This document shows positions 26,400-35,335 of a stretch of 64,000 bases of DNA, one piece after another. Under the pieces are notes generated by a model. The model saw only the letters and a list, made by a program, of their open reading frames with translations. It was not told the DNA's origin and made no database searches. Positions within the stretch are counted from its first letter, which is position 1. The number at the start of each line of letters is the position of its first letter. Origin of the DNA: LMUY01 sp965199005 (GTDB taxonomy: Bacteria; Pseudomonadota; Alphaproteobacteria; Acetobacterales; Acetobacteraceae); the NCBI GenBank assembly GCA_965199005.1, contig CBDAQK010000006.1, positions 2,480,001 through 2,544,000 of the forward strand, written 5' to 3'. The position numbers were made by a program, and so were the translations under genes.

Positions 26400-27592
26400 A
26401 GCCCAATGCCATGCAGCGCCGCAGCCAAGGGGGCGGAGCCCAGACGCTGCCGCGCCGCCACCTGCGCCCGGGCACCTAACGCAACCCGGGCTTCCGCATC
26501 CTCGGCCAACCGGCGCAGATGGGCGGCGGCAGCGCCGATATCAGCCTCGGCCCACATCGCGCCAGGTGCCTGGAACACGCCCCGTGGATCGATCGCCGGG
26601 ACCAGCCGGTACGGCACCATCGCCGCCGTGTCCGCATCCATGAAATCGGTATTGCCGGACCAGTTTGTGGCAATCACGGCGCGCCCCAGCAGCATGCCCT
26701 CCGCCGGCACCAGGCCAAACCCCTCGCTGCGGTGCAGTGACAGCACGATGTCGGCACAGGCGGTCAACGCATGGTTGTCGGCCAAGGGCAGCGTGCGGGT
26801 CTCGAACCGGATATTGCCAGCACCACCAGCCGCATCGCGCAGCCGCTGCAAATCTGCCCCGAAATGGCCGGCGTGACCGATCTTCATTACCAATATCCGG
26901 TCCGGCCGGTCGCCAAAGGCCGCCCGGTGCGCAGCAATCGCCGCGAGTGGATTCTTGCGCTCGAACGACGAGGCGAGGCTGAACGAGCACAGCACCACAA
27001 CCGCACGGGCAGCCAGGCCAAAGCCCTGCCGGTCCAGCGCGGAAGGGGCCGGCGGGCGGGAGGCAACGCAATAGGGCACCACCCGCACCCGGCCAGGCAT
27101 CAATGGTTCCAGCGCGGCGGCGGTGAAGCGGGATGGCGCCCACACCTCGTGCACGAACCGCACGCCGGTCGCCCAGTCGGCTGGCACGACCGGCAATTCC
27201 CATGCCCAGCACCCAATCACGCGCCGTGCGCGTGACAACGCCCGCGGCAGCCGCAACAGCGCAGCCGCGACATGCGGCGCGTTCACGTGCAGCACCAATG
27301 GCGCACCCGGCGGGGGCAGCCCTGCGGCGGCTATCGCGATGTCCTCCGCTTCACCGGGCAGGCGCAATCCGGCACGGAGCGGCCAACCGGGAACCCCCAA
27401 CTCCTGCAACCCTGCCAGCATGAGGCGCGCGCCCTCGCCCAACCCAGACGCTCGGGCCAATTCCCCCGCGACGATCAATCCGTGCTGGGCTGGCGGCGCG
27501 GGATGGGCCGGAAGTGGCGCCAACAAGGCGGTGCCACGGGCTAGCAGACGCCGCCTTGCCTCCGTTGGCAGGAGGCGCCACAGGCGGTGCAT
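26396..27592 (-). CDS. Glycosyltransferase, GT4/family-1-like
   Basis: A 398-residue protein with a second GT-B domain: VLCSFSLASSFERKNPLAAI, ILVMKIGHAGHFG, and the donor-site segment LHRSEGFGLVPAEGMLLGR followed by NWSGNTDFM. The ATG at 27592 (MHRLWRLLP) is chosen over an upstream start at 27664 because the intervening residues look non-native. It is the first gene of the glycosyltransferase pair. The N terminus is Ala/Pro-rich. Acceptor and sugar cannot be predicted. Confidence 0.8.
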   Translation of the reverse strand: MHRLWRLLPTEARRRLLARGTALLAPLPAHPAPPAQHGLIVAGELARASGLGEGARLMLAGLQELGVPGWPLRAGLRLPGEAEDIAIAAAGLPPPGAPLVLHVNAPHVAAALLRLPRALSRARRVIGCWAWELPVVPADWATGVRFVHEVWAPSRFTAAALEPLMPGRVRVVPYCVASRPPAPSALDRQGFGLAARAVVVLCSFSLASSFERKNPLAAIAAHRAAFGDRPDRILVMKIGHAGHFGADLQRLRDAAGGAGNIRFETRTLPLADNHALTACADIVLSLHRSEGFGLVPAEGMLLGRAVIATNWSGNTDFMDADTAAMVPYRLVPAIDPRGVFQAPGAMWAEADIGAAAAHLRRLAEDAEARVALGARAQVAARQRLGSAPLAAALHGIGL

Positions 27593-27688
27593 CGGGTGGA
27601 GGCGGGTTGGCGACGAATTAGCGGGCATTGCCGGGTTACTGGCCCTGGCGGGGCCGCCCGGCAAGCCTTCATACGGTGGGGCGGCTGG

Positions 27689-27877
27689 CTAGACCAGGCG
27701 CATCACGTCCGCCCAATAGGCGCCCCACTCCTCGTTCGCCCATGCAACATCCTCATGCATGGTACGCGCGAAGCAATAGGCGGCATCGCCGCTGGTACGG
27801 CGAAGGTAGCGCGCCATGGCGGCAGGACAGGTCGCCGGCTCATCGCCACACGGAGGAGGCGCAAACACAGCGGACAT
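27689..27877 (-). CDS. Small hypothetical protein, 62 aa
   Basis: No family recognised. The ATG at 27877 gives a 62-residue protein with three Cys residues (PPPCGDEPATC and YCFARTM) and an acidic, tryptophan-rich C terminus (EDVAWANEEWGAYWADVM). It is upstream of the glycosyltransferase pair on the same strand, about 96 bp away. A 12-codon N-terminal extension to 27913 is possible. A composition unlike chance translation of GC-rich DNA argues for a real gene, but only moderately. Confidence 0.4.
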   Translation of the reverse strand: MSAVFAPPPCGDEPATCPAAMARYLRRTSGDAAYCFARTMHEDVAWANEEWGAYWADVMRLV

Positions 27878-28023
27878 GATCACTCGGCTGGGATGATGCT
27901 GCGCTAACTGCATGGCGGGCGGCTCCCCTGTTTTGACCTCACCTTACATTACGCAGCGATGTGTGTCGTGGATGTGGCGCAAAGCTTGCTAATTGCGTCA
28001 TATTGCAACCGGAGAGCCGGTGA

Positions 28024-28650
28024 TCAACGGTCGATCGAGACCGAACCATCGCGGGCGAAGGTGTAACTCCCGGATTGCGCAGAGAAATTCTGCTTGATGG
28101 TGTCCCGCAGATAATCGATGCGGACATTGATGGCGGCAGTGTCGAGGTTGCCGAAGGCTGCGGCCACCCGAACATCCGCCACCTGGCCATCGCCCAGGTC
28201 GATCGACACGACATAGCCGTCACCCGACCGGGCCATCCGCCAGCGCGTGCCCTGCGCCGTCACACTGGTCCATTGGGGGGCAGGCGTCGGCGTTATCACC
28301 GCGGGCGGGGGCGTGACCACCACGGGTGGGAGTGCCGGAGTTGCTGCCGCGTCGGGCGCCGGCGTGTCTGGCGCCGGGGCGGCTGGGGCCGCAGGGGTGC
28401 CGGCGCCCGCCCGCAGCCGCTGCATCACCGTATCCAAACTGCTGCCGGGGTTGGGGGGCGTGGCCGATGGATCGGGCGTGGCAGCCGCCGGGGGCGGGGC
28501 GTCATGGATGACGAAGCTGGTCGCCGGCGGCGCGTCGGGCGAACTAAGCAGGCGGGGTTCTTGCCGGACGGCGCTCCCCGTCGGCAGCATGACGAAGACG
28601 ATGGCGACCACCGCGGCGGCAGCCACGGCCATGAGGGCGAATTTCAGCAT
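28024..28650 (-). CDS. Membrane-anchored proline/alanine-rich protein
   Basis: A 208-residue protein with one N-terminal membrane segment (MLKFALMAVAAAAVVAIVFV), a long Pro/Ala/Thr-rich linker (about residues 45-130), and a compact C-terminal domain with SVTAQGTRWRMARSGDGYVV and a final SGSYTFARDGSVSID. This layout suits an inner-membrane-anchored periplasmic protein. No known family was recognised. The ATG at 28650 is preferred because the membrane helix begins there; a longer frame from 28740 would overlap holC. It lies downstream of holC on the same strand. Confidence 0.65.
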   Translation of the reverse strand: MLKFALMAVAAAAVVAIVFVMLPTGSAVRQEPRLLSSPDAPPATSFVIHDAPPPAAATPDPSATPPNPGSSLDTVMQRLRAGAGTPAAPAAPAPDTPAPDAAATPALPPVVVTPPPAVITPTPAPQWTSVTAQGTRWRMARSGDGYVVSIDLGDGQVADVRVAAAFGNLDTAAINVRIDYLRDTIKQNFSAQSGSYTFARDGSVSIDR

Positions 28651-28711
28651 CGGTCCGCAATGTCCATGGTGGGCATGTATCCGACACAGCCGTGTCGGAA
28701 TAGCGGCGCAC

Positions 28712-29155
28712 TCACGCTTTTTTTTGCCATCCTCGCTCAACTTGCTGCCAGTAGGTCAGCTGGTGGCCAGCGGCCTTCGCGGAACTCCAGCGCAGCCGGG
28801 CTGCAGCCAGTGCCTCTTGGTCGTTGCCGTCGAACAGGTCGAAGACCCGGTCGAAATCGGCCGGGTCCGCCTCCACCCCGTCCAGCCGGAACAGGAACCG
28901 CCCGCCATTGGGCGCCTCCGCCGTCAGGGTCAGCCAGATCGGCTGCAGGTCCGCCTCACCCGTGGCGGCGCTGCCATGGGGCAGCCAATCCGGGTCGCTG
29001 CTTGCCCACAGCGCGTCGTCCAGGCCTCGCAGCCGCGCGTCATTGCCGCAGAGGACGACGGCGCGCTGCCCGCTGGCCAGGGTGCGCCCGAGCAATTTGG
29101 GCAGGGCCTGCTCCGCCGTGCTGCGGGTCAGGTGGTAGAAGCCGATTTCGGTCAT
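28712..29155 (-). CDS. holC: DNA polymerase III chi subunit
   Basis: A 147-residue HolC. The N terminus MTEIGFYHLTRSTAEQALP and the segment LGRTLASGQRAVVLCGND are typical, followed by WASSDPDWLPHG, a characteristic HolC motif, and FDLFDGNDQEALAAARLRW near the C terminus. Chi links the clamp loader to SSB. The start overlaps the stop of the second aminopeptidase gene (ATGA), so pepA, its paralogue and holC form one unit, recalling the pepA-holC neighbourhood of enterobacteria. Confidence 0.9.
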   Translation of the reverse strand: MTEIGFYHLTRSTAEQALPKLLGRTLASGQRAVVLCGNDARLRGLDDALWASSDPDWLPHGSAATGEADLQPIWLTLTAEAPNGGRFLFRLDGVEADPADFDRVFDLFDGNDQEALAAARLRWSSAKAAGHQLTYWQQVERGWQKKA

Positions 29156-30510
29156 CGATGCGGGTCCTCGAAGCACTGCGCGACCAGCCGGTCCAACAGG
29201 CGCACACCGAAGCCAGTCGCCCCGAACGCATGCCGGTCACTGGCCGCGTCCCACGCCTCCATCCCGGCGATATCCAGATGAACCCAGGGCGTGTCGCCCA
29301 CGAATTCCTTCAGGAAGGCGGCGGCGTGACAGGCGTCCGGCTGGCCACGGCCGGGTACGCATTGGCGGAGGTCGGCAATGTCGGAGTCCAAATCCGCCCG
29401 GTGGCTGGCACCGATCGGCATGCGCCATGCCGGCTCCCCCACCGCCACGCCGGCGGCTGCGACGTGGGCGGCGAAGGCGGCGTCGTTATCGAACAACCCG
29501 GCCATCTGGCCGCCAAGTGCGGTGACGATGCTGCCCGTCAACGTCGCGAGGTCGACCATCGCGGCAGGCTTCAGGTGGCGGACCGCCCAACCAAGCGCGT
29601 CCGCCAGCACCAGTCGGCCTTCCGCATCGGTGTCCACCACTTCGACGGTGCGGCCAGTGCCCATGACCAGCACGTCGGACGGCCGGTAGCTGGCGGCTCC
29701 CGTCATGTTTTCCGCCAAGGCCAGCACGGCGGCGGCAGGCGCCGGTGAGTTACGCCGGGCCAATGCCCAGAGTGCTCCGGCGCAGGCAGCGGCACCCGCC
29801 ATGTCAGCCCGCATCTCCTGCATGCCGGCGGCCGGCTTGATGGACAATCCGCCCGTGTCAAAGGTGATGCCCTTGCCAACGAACACCACCGGGTCCGCCG
29901 CGATGCTGCCGCGCCAACGCAGCACGGCCAGGCAGGGCGGATGGACCGACCCGCCGCCGACCGCGAGCAACCCGCCCAACCCGGCGCGACGAAGCGCACG
30001 ACCCTTCAGGACCTGGATCCGCACCCCGGCCTCCGCCAGCGGCGCCAACCGCTCGACGAAGCTGCGCGGCGTGAGCGTGTTCGACGGCTCAGCCACCAGG
30101 TCGCGGGCGAATTCTACCGCTGCCAAGACCGCAGCCTGGGGCCGCCAGGCCCGGCGGAGCGGCTTGGGCGCATCGGTCATCACGTCCAGCCGCGTCAGTT
30201 TGCTCACACCCTTCGTGGTGCGCAGCCGGTCGTAGCGCCAGGCCCGCAGGCAAAGTCCCGTGGTGAAGGCCACCGCCTGCTGCGGCGCTAAACGGCGCAG
30301 ATCCAGCGTCACCCGGCGGTTGCCCTCCAGCCGCGCCGCGGCCAGGGCGCCGGCAGCTTCGGCATCGTCACCCAATGCAACCAGCCAGCGTCCGCGGATC
30401 TCCGCCGCTTCCCCTTCCCTGCCCGCGAAACCGGGGCGCGCCTGGCCGGCCGGCACCGGCTGCACCACCGGGCCACCGGGTGCCGCCGGCGCTATGCGAA
30501 CCCGTATCAT
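29152..30510 (-). CDS. Leucyl aminopeptidase family (M17) paralogue
   Basis: A 452-residue M17 metallopeptidase. It keeps the metal and active-site motifs: FVGKGITFDTGGLSIKP, the Asp of MRADMAGAA, and VDTDAEGRLVLADAL (NTDAEGRL in classical PepA). The N-terminal domain is shorter and more divergent than in PepA. The start is the ATG at 30510, overlapping the preceding pepA stop by 4 bp. It lies directly after the true pepA, so the pair looks like an old tandem duplication, perhaps with a different peptide preference. Confidence 0.88.
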   Translation of the reverse strand: MIRVRIAPAAPGGPVVQPVPAGQARPGFAGREGEAAEIRGRWLVALGDDAEAAGALAAARLEGNRRVTLDLRRLAPQQAVAFTTGLCLRAWRYDRLRTTKGVSKLTRLDVMTDAPKPLRRAWRPQAAVLAAVEFARDLVAEPSNTLTPRSFVERLAPLAEAGVRIQVLKGRALRRAGLGGLLAVGGGSVHPPCLAVLRWRGSIAADPVVFVGKGITFDTGGLSIKPAAGMQEMRADMAGAAACAGALWALARRNSPAPAAAVLALAENMTGAASYRPSDVLVMGTGRTVEVVDTDAEGRLVLADALGWAVRHLKPAAMVDLATLTGSIVTALGGQMAGLFDNDAAFAAHVAAAGVAVGEPAWRMPIGASHRADLDSDIADLRQCVPGRGQPDACHAAAFLKEFVGDTPWVHLDIAGMEAWDAASDRHAFGATGFGVRLLDRLVAQCFEDPHR

Positions 30511-32018
30511 TCGGCCGGGGCGGCGGCCTCGTAATGCTCGGCCACCAGACGGTCGATCAGCCGCACGCCGAACGCGGTAGCGCCCTTCGGCGTGGTCGGG
30601 GCATCCTTCGTGCTCCACGCCATGCCCGCGATATCCAGATGCGCCCATGGCACGCCATTGACGAAGCGCTGGATGAAGCAGGCTGCGCTGATAGAACCGC
30701 CGGGACGTCCGCCCACATTCTTCATATCGGCGATCTCGCTGTGGATCATCTTGTCGTAGGCCTCGCCCAGCGGCATGCGCCAGACCTTCTCATTCCACGC
30801 GGTGCCGGAGGCGATGAGCTTGGTTGCCAACCCCTCGTCGTTGCTGAACAGCCCGGCATATTCGTGCCCGAGGCTGACGATGATGCCACCGGTCAGCGTG
30901 GCCAAGTCCACCATGAATTCCGGCTGGAAGCGCTCCTGGCAATACCAAAGCACGTCGCCCAGCACCAGGCGGCCTTCGGCGTCGGTGTTGATGATCTCCA
31001 CCGTCTGACCGGAATAGCTGGTGACGACGTCGCCGGGCCGCTGGGCGGTTGCGCTGGGCATGTTTTCTACCAACCCGACCAGGCCGACCACATCCACCTT
31101 CGCACGCCGGCCCGCCAAGGCCGCCATGGCCCCGATGACGGCGCCGGCACCTGCCATGTCCCACTTCATATCCTCCATGCCGCCAGCACCCTTGATGGAG
31201 ATGCCGCCCGTGTCGAAGGTCACGCCTTTGCCGACGAAGGCGAGCGGTTTGGATTTCGCATCGCCCTTCTTTCCCTTCCCCCTGCCGGTGCCGGCACCGT
31301 TCCAGCGCATGACGACCATTCGCGGCTCCGTGGCGCTGCCGAGGGACACCCCCATCAGCATGCCGAACCCCATCTTGGTCAGTTCCTTCGGCCCGAAGAC
31401 CTCCACCTTCACGCCCAGCTTCTCCAGCGCCAGGCATCGGTTGGCCATCTCGGCGGGAAACAGCACGTTGGGCGGCTCGCTCGCCAGGTCGCGGGCCAGG
31501 AAGACCCCGTCGGCCACCGCCGCCATCGGCTCCCACGCCGCCGCCGCGGCCGCCGGGTCCGCACAGAGCACCGTCACCCCGGCGAGCTTCGGTTTGTCCT
31601 CAGCCTTCTCCTTGGTGCGGTAGCGGTCGAAGCGGTAGGCACGCAGCACCGCGCCCATTGCCGCGGCGCCGGCATGGGCGGGGGCGAGCGCGCCCGTCGC
31701 CAGACAGGCCTCCGCCTCCTTGGTCAGCGCGACGGCGGCGCGGCCGCCAGCCTCCTCCACGGCGAGCGGCGTCAACTCATCCGGTTTGCCAAGCCCGATC
31801 GCCACGATGCGCGAGAGCCCGGCGCCGGGCGCCAAGACGGTGCAAACCGACCCTTTCTTGCCGGTGAAGCTGGCGGCGGCGAGGGCCCGCCCCAGCGCTC
31901 CTCCCGTGGCCTTGTCCGCTGCTTCGGCAAGCCCCTCGAGAGCCGCGCCGTCCGGCAGCAGCAGCGCAAGCGCGCCGGAGTCCGGCAGGTGAGCTGGGGC
32001 GAAGGTGACGGTGAGCAT
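30507..32018 (-). CDS. pepA: Leucyl aminopeptidase PepA
   Basis: A 503-residue cytosolic M17 aminopeptidase of full length. Two-metal site motifs are intact: FVGKGVTFDTGGISIKG, MEDMKWDMAGAGAV, and the signature NTDAEGRLVLGDVLWY. The N-terminal macro-like domain occupies about residues 1-180. It is the first gene of the pepA - M17 paralogue - holC unit. The start is the ATG at 32018 and lies 130 bp from the divergent cysQ gene, so promoters for both are probably in that gap. PepA-type proteins can also bind DNA, but nothing here tests that. Confidence 0.93.
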   Translation of the reverse strand: MLTVTFAPAHLPDSGALALLLPDGAALEGLAEAADKATGGALGRALAAASFTGKKGSVCTVLAPGAGLSRIVAIGLGKPDELTPLAVEEAGGRAAVALTKEAEACLATGALAPAHAGAAAMGAVLRAYRFDRYRTKEKAEDKPKLAGVTVLCADPAAAAAAWEPMAAVADGVFLARDLASEPPNVLFPAEMANRCLALEKLGVKVEVFGPKELTKMGFGMLMGVSLGSATEPRMVVMRWNGAGTGRGKGKKGDAKSKPLAFVGKGVTFDTGGISIKGAGGMEDMKWDMAGAGAVIGAMAALAGRRAKVDVVGLVGLVENMPSATAQRPGDVVTSYSGQTVEIINTDAEGRLVLGDVLWYCQERFQPEFMVDLATLTGGIIVSLGHEYAGLFSNDEGLATKLIASGTAWNEKVWRMPLGEAYDKMIHSEIADMKNVGGRPGGSISAACFIQRFVNGVPWAHLDIAGMAWSTKDAPTTPKGATAFGVRLIDRLVAEHYEAAAPAE

Positions 32019-32148
32019 GCAGGGGACCCCGGTCTATAGGTACGGTGAAGGACAGTAGCAGTGCCGCCATGGTTTGCCACCGCAGTATCCGGCTGCGTAG
32101 TGTCTGTGTGTGTCCGACCGGGGCAAAACCGCAAAGGGGATTGGCCTG

Positions 32149-32907
32149 ATGAACGATGCCGAGTTGCTGGACTTCGTGGCCGACCTCGCCCGGCAGGCTG
32201 GCAAGGTCATCCTCGAGGTCCGCGCGGTAGGGTTCGAAACGATCCGCAAGGATGACCATAGCCCGGTGACGGCAGCGGACCATAAGGCCGAGGCACTGAT
32301 CGCCGCAGCGCTACGGCAGGCCACGCCGGATATCCCCGTGGTGGCAGAGGAAGAGGCCGCCGCCGGGATGGAGCACGACTCCTCCCATAATTACTGGCTG
32401 GTGGATCCGCTGGACGGCACGCGGGAGTTTGCCGCGGGCCGGGACGAGTTCACCGTCAACATCGGCCTCGTCCGGCATGGGCTCCCCGTGCTGGGGGTGG
32501 TCGGCGTGCCGGCCCTGGGGGAACTCTTCGGCGGCATTGTCGGGGTGGAGGCCTGGAAGCAGACTGCGGCAGGCCGGCAGGCGATCACAACCCGCGTGCC
32601 GCCGCCGGAAGGGCTGACCGTGCTCGCCTCCCGCCATTACGCCAGCGATGAGCGGCTCAAGAGCTTCCTTGCGGGGCGCAAAGTTGCGACGGTGACCAAT
32701 TACGGGTCTGCCTTGAAGATCATGCGCGTGGCGGAGGGGGCGGCGGATTTGTACCCCCGGTTCGGCCGCACGATGGAATGGGATACCGCCGCACCACAGG
32801 CCGTTCTGGAGGCGGCGGGCGGCCGGCTGACCGGTCTGGACGGTGCGTCACTGAGCTACAGCAAGCCAAAATGGGAGAATCCGCACTTCATCTGCAGCGG
32901 GCGATGA
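32149..32907 (+). CDS. cysQ: 3'(2'),5'-bisphosphate nucleotidase CysQ
   Basis: A 252-residue member of the inositol monophosphatase superfamily. The metal-binding motifs are visible: VAEEEAAAG, VDPLDGTREFAAG, and WDTAAPQAVLEAAGGR. CysQ removes the 3'-phosphate from PAP/PAPS in sulfate assimilation. The start is the ATG at 32149, preceded by AAAGGGG; a 13-codon extension from a GTG at 32110 is open but unlikely. The stop overlaps the start of the tsaC-like gene (ATGA). A histidinol phosphatase or inositol phosphatase is the alternative, but the REFAAG form favours CysQ. Confidence 0.88.
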   Translation: MNDAELLDFVADLARQAGKVILEVRAVGFETIRKDDHSPVTAADHKAEALIAAALRQATPDIPVVAEEEAAAGMEHDSSHNYWLVDPLDGTREFAAGRDEFTVNIGLVRHGLPVLGVVGVPALGELFGGIVGVEAWKQTAAGRQAITTRVPPPEGLTVLASRHYASDERLKSFLAGRKVATVTNYGSALKIMRVAEGAADLYPRFGRTMEWDTAAPQAVLEAAGGRLTGLDGASLSYSKPKWENPHFICSGR

Positions 32908-33873
32908 CGCAGCGCCTGCACCCCGGCGACCCAGCCGCAGCGGCGCTGTTGCTGGCGGGGCAGTTGGTCGCCTTCCGACGGAAACGGTCTACGGCGTGGG
33001 GGCGGATGCGACGTCCAACACGGCCGTGGCCGCCATCTTCACGGCCAAGGGGCGGCCCCACTTCAACCCGCTCATCTGCCACTACCCCGATGCCGACGCC
33101 GCCTTCGCACAGGTGGAGGCGGCAGCGTTGGCCGTTCGCCTTGCCGCCGCGTTTTGGCCCGGCCCGCTCACCATGGTCCTGCCACGGCGCATCACCTGCC
33201 CCGTGGCGCTGCTGGCTGGCGCCGGGTTGGACACTTTGGCCGTCCGCGTCCCGGCCCATCCCGTGGCTTTGGACCTGCTGCGCGCGGTGGGCAGGCCCGT
33301 TGCCGCCCCCTCCGCCAACCGCTCGGGCGCCGTCTCACCCACCACCGCGGACCACGTAATGGATGGGTTGGGGGGCCGCATCGCCGCGGTGATCGATGGC
33401 GGGCCGTGCGCCGTCGGGGTGGAATCGACCGTCCTGGATCTATCGGGGCCCCGGCCGTTCCCTGCTCCGCCCGGGCGGCGTGGCGCGTGAGGCGATCGAG
33501 GCAGTCGCGGGCCGGGTCGGCCACGGCATTACCCCGGCCATGGCCGAACAGTCCCGCAGCCTCCGCTCCCCCTGGGCTGCTGGTGTCGCATTACGCGCCC
33601 GGGTTGCCGGTTCGCCTGAATGCCAGCGACGTTGCCGGCGACGAGGCCCTGCTCGCATTCGGTCCGGCTTTGCCCGGCGCTGGCGCGTCGTTTCAGCTCA
33701 GTCACGACGCCAACACGACGGAGGCGGCGGCGCTCCTGTTCACTGGGCTGCGCTGGCTGGATGCAGAAGGCAGCCGGCTCGGCCTGCGCGGGATCGCCGC
33801 CATGCCCGTGCCATCAGCCGGGTTAGGGGCAGCCATCAACGACCGGCTGCAGCGTGCGGCAGCACCGCGGTGA
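32904..33873 (+). pseudogene. tsaC: Threonylcarbamoyl-AMP synthase (Sua5/TsaC, long form) with three frameshifts
   Basis: The complete gene is recognisable but in three pieces. It starts at ATG 32904 (MTQRLHPGD). After LVAF a C is missing near 32975, so the signature PTETVYGVGADA is read in another frame. An extra C near 33461 interrupts GPRPF-LLRPGG, and an extra C in the C-run at 33568-33572 interrupts RSP-GLLVSHYAPG. Joined, the product is about 322 residues: the YrdC domain (GRPHFNPLICH, PSANRSGAVSPT) plus the Sua5 C-terminal domain. The enzyme makes TC-AMP for tRNA t6A and is normally essential, so sequencing error in C-runs is as likely as real decay. Confidence 0.82.
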
Positions 33874-35048
33874 CGCAAGTGGCGTTCGATGTGGTGGTGG
33901 TTGGCGCCGGGGCCGCCGGGATGATGTGCGCGGCGACGGCGGGACAACGCGGGCGCCGGGTGCTTCTGCTCGACCATGCCGGCGAGCCTGGCAAGAAAAT
34001 CCTGATCTCGGGCGGCGGCCGTTGCAATTTCACCAATACGGGGACGGTGCCCGAGCGGTTCTTTTCTGCCAATCCGCATTTTGCCCGCTCCGCCCTGGCG
34101 CGCTACACGCCGGAGGATTTCTTGGCGCTGGTGGCGCGTCACGGTATCGCGCACCACGAAAAGACCCTTGGGCAATTGTTCTGCGATGGATCCGCGCGCG
34201 CGATCGTCGCCCTGCTGCTGGCCGAGTGCGCGGCAGCGGGGGTGGATGTCCGAACCGGCCACCGGGTGACGGCGCTTGGCCGCTCCGACCGGTTCAGCGT
34301 GGACACGGATCATGGCGCCTTTACCGCCGAGTCGCTCGTGCTGGCCACGGGGGGCCTCTCCATCCCGAAAATGGGGGCGACCGGGTTTGCCTATGAGTCG
34401 GCGCGGCGATTTGGCCTGGCGCTGACGGCGCGGCAGCCGGCACTGGTGCCGCTGGTTGCCGGCAATGAGGATTTGGCGCTGATGCGGCCACTGAGCGGCG
34501 TGGCGTTACCGGTGGAGACCCGATGTGGCGGCCACAGCTTTCGCGAGGCGATGCTGTTCACCCATCGTGGCCTTTCCGGCCCGGCGATCCTGCAAATCTC
34601 CTCTGTCTGGCGCGAGGGAGAGAGCGTGTCGATCGATTTATTGCCGGGCCGAGACGCCTTCGCAGCCCTCCGTACTGCCAAGGCCGAGCGCCCCCGGTCC
34701 ACCTTGCGGGCGGTGCTCGCTGCGTGGCTGCCCCAGCGGTTGGCAGAGGCGCTGGCGGCGCACTGGCCCGGCGGTCCGCTGGCCAATGTGCCGGACCGTC
34801 TCTTGGCCCGAATTGCGGAAAGCCTATCGGGCTGGCGCGTGCAGCCGGAGGGGACGGAGGGGTATGCCAAGGCGGAAGTGACGCTCGGCGGCGTCGACAC
34901 GGCTGATTTGTCGTCCCGCACGATGGCGGCACGCGGGGTGCCAGGATTGTTCGTGGTGGGGGAGGCGGTCGACGTTACGGGCTGGCTAGGCGGGTACAAT
35001 TTTCAATGGGCGTGGTCGAGCGGATGGTGCGCGGGAATGGCGGCGTAG
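33870..35048 (+). CDS. NAD(P)/FAD-dependent oxidoreductase, YhiN/HI0933 family
   Basis: A 392-residue flavoprotein. The FAD dinucleotide-binding loop VVVVGAGAAGMMCAATAG is at the N terminus, followed by the family motif ISGGGRCNFTNTG, a second ATGGLSIPKMGATGFAY segment and the C-terminal GEAVDVTGWLGGYNFQWAW. The start is GTG at 33870, overlapping the tsaC-like stop by 4 bp (GTGA). The frame is open upstream inside the tsaC gene, but that part does not belong to this protein. The physiological reaction is not established for the family. Confidence 0.9.
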   Translation: MTQVAFDVVVVGAGAAGMMCAATAGQRGRRVLLLDHAGEPGKKILISGGGRCNFTNTGTVPERFFSANPHFARSALARYTPEDFLALVARHGIAHHEKTLGQLFCDGSARAIVALLLAECAAAGVDVRTGHRVTALGRSDRFSVDTDHGAFTAESLVLATGGLSIPKMGATGFAYESARRFGLALTARQPALVPLVAGNEDLALMRPLSGVALPVETRCGGHSFREAMLFTHRGLSGPAILQISSVWREGESVSIDLLPGRDAFAALRTAKAERPRSTLRAVLAAWLPQRLAEALAAHWPGGPLANVPDRLLARIAESLSGWRVQPEGTEGYAKAEVTLGGVDTADLSSRTMAARGVPGLFVVGEAVDVTGWLGGYNFQWAWSSGWCAGMAA

Positions 35049-35104
35049 AATAACGCAGAATTCGCGACTTTATAGCGATTAAACGAAGTCATTACGACAT
35101 TAAC

Positions 35105-35133
35105 TTGAACCAGTGTTTGTGCGTAGATATCAA
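35105..35133 (+). promoter_or_regulatory. Possible sigma-70-type promoter for the 82-aa gene
   Basis: TTGAAC (35105-35110) and TATCAA (35128-35133) are separated by 17 bp, matching the consensus at 5/6 and 4/6 positions. The location, about 215 bp before the small gene, would give a long structured leader. In AT-rich DNA such matches arise easily. Confidence 0.3.
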
Positions 35134-35276
35134 GTGTCATGTTCATGAATAGATTTAAAATTGGCACGACATTTCTTCATTATTGCCGTAATTTTCATTT
35201 ATATTAAGAACATAATTCATAAACCGCCTTGGTGCATCCCTTTATATTTTGATCCCTTCTTTAAAGCCCACTTTCA

Positions 35277-35335
35277 CACAACCTAGGGTTGTGGATAATC
35301 TCGCTGGGTGCAGTGAGACTCGGGTGTAACCCGGG
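35277..35335 (+). promoter_or_regulatory. Two hairpins and a DnaA-box 9-mer in the leader of the 82-aa gene
   Basis: Hairpin 1 is CACAACC-TAG-GGTTGTG at 35277-35293, perfectly paired. Overlapping its end, TGTGGATAA at 35290-35298 is the reverse complement of the consensus DnaA box TTATCCACA. Hairpin 2 is CTCGGGT-GTA-ACCCGGG (35319-35335, one G-T pair); its right arm touches the GGGGGAG ribosome binding site at 35333-35339, so it could mask translation initiation. Confidence 0.45.
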
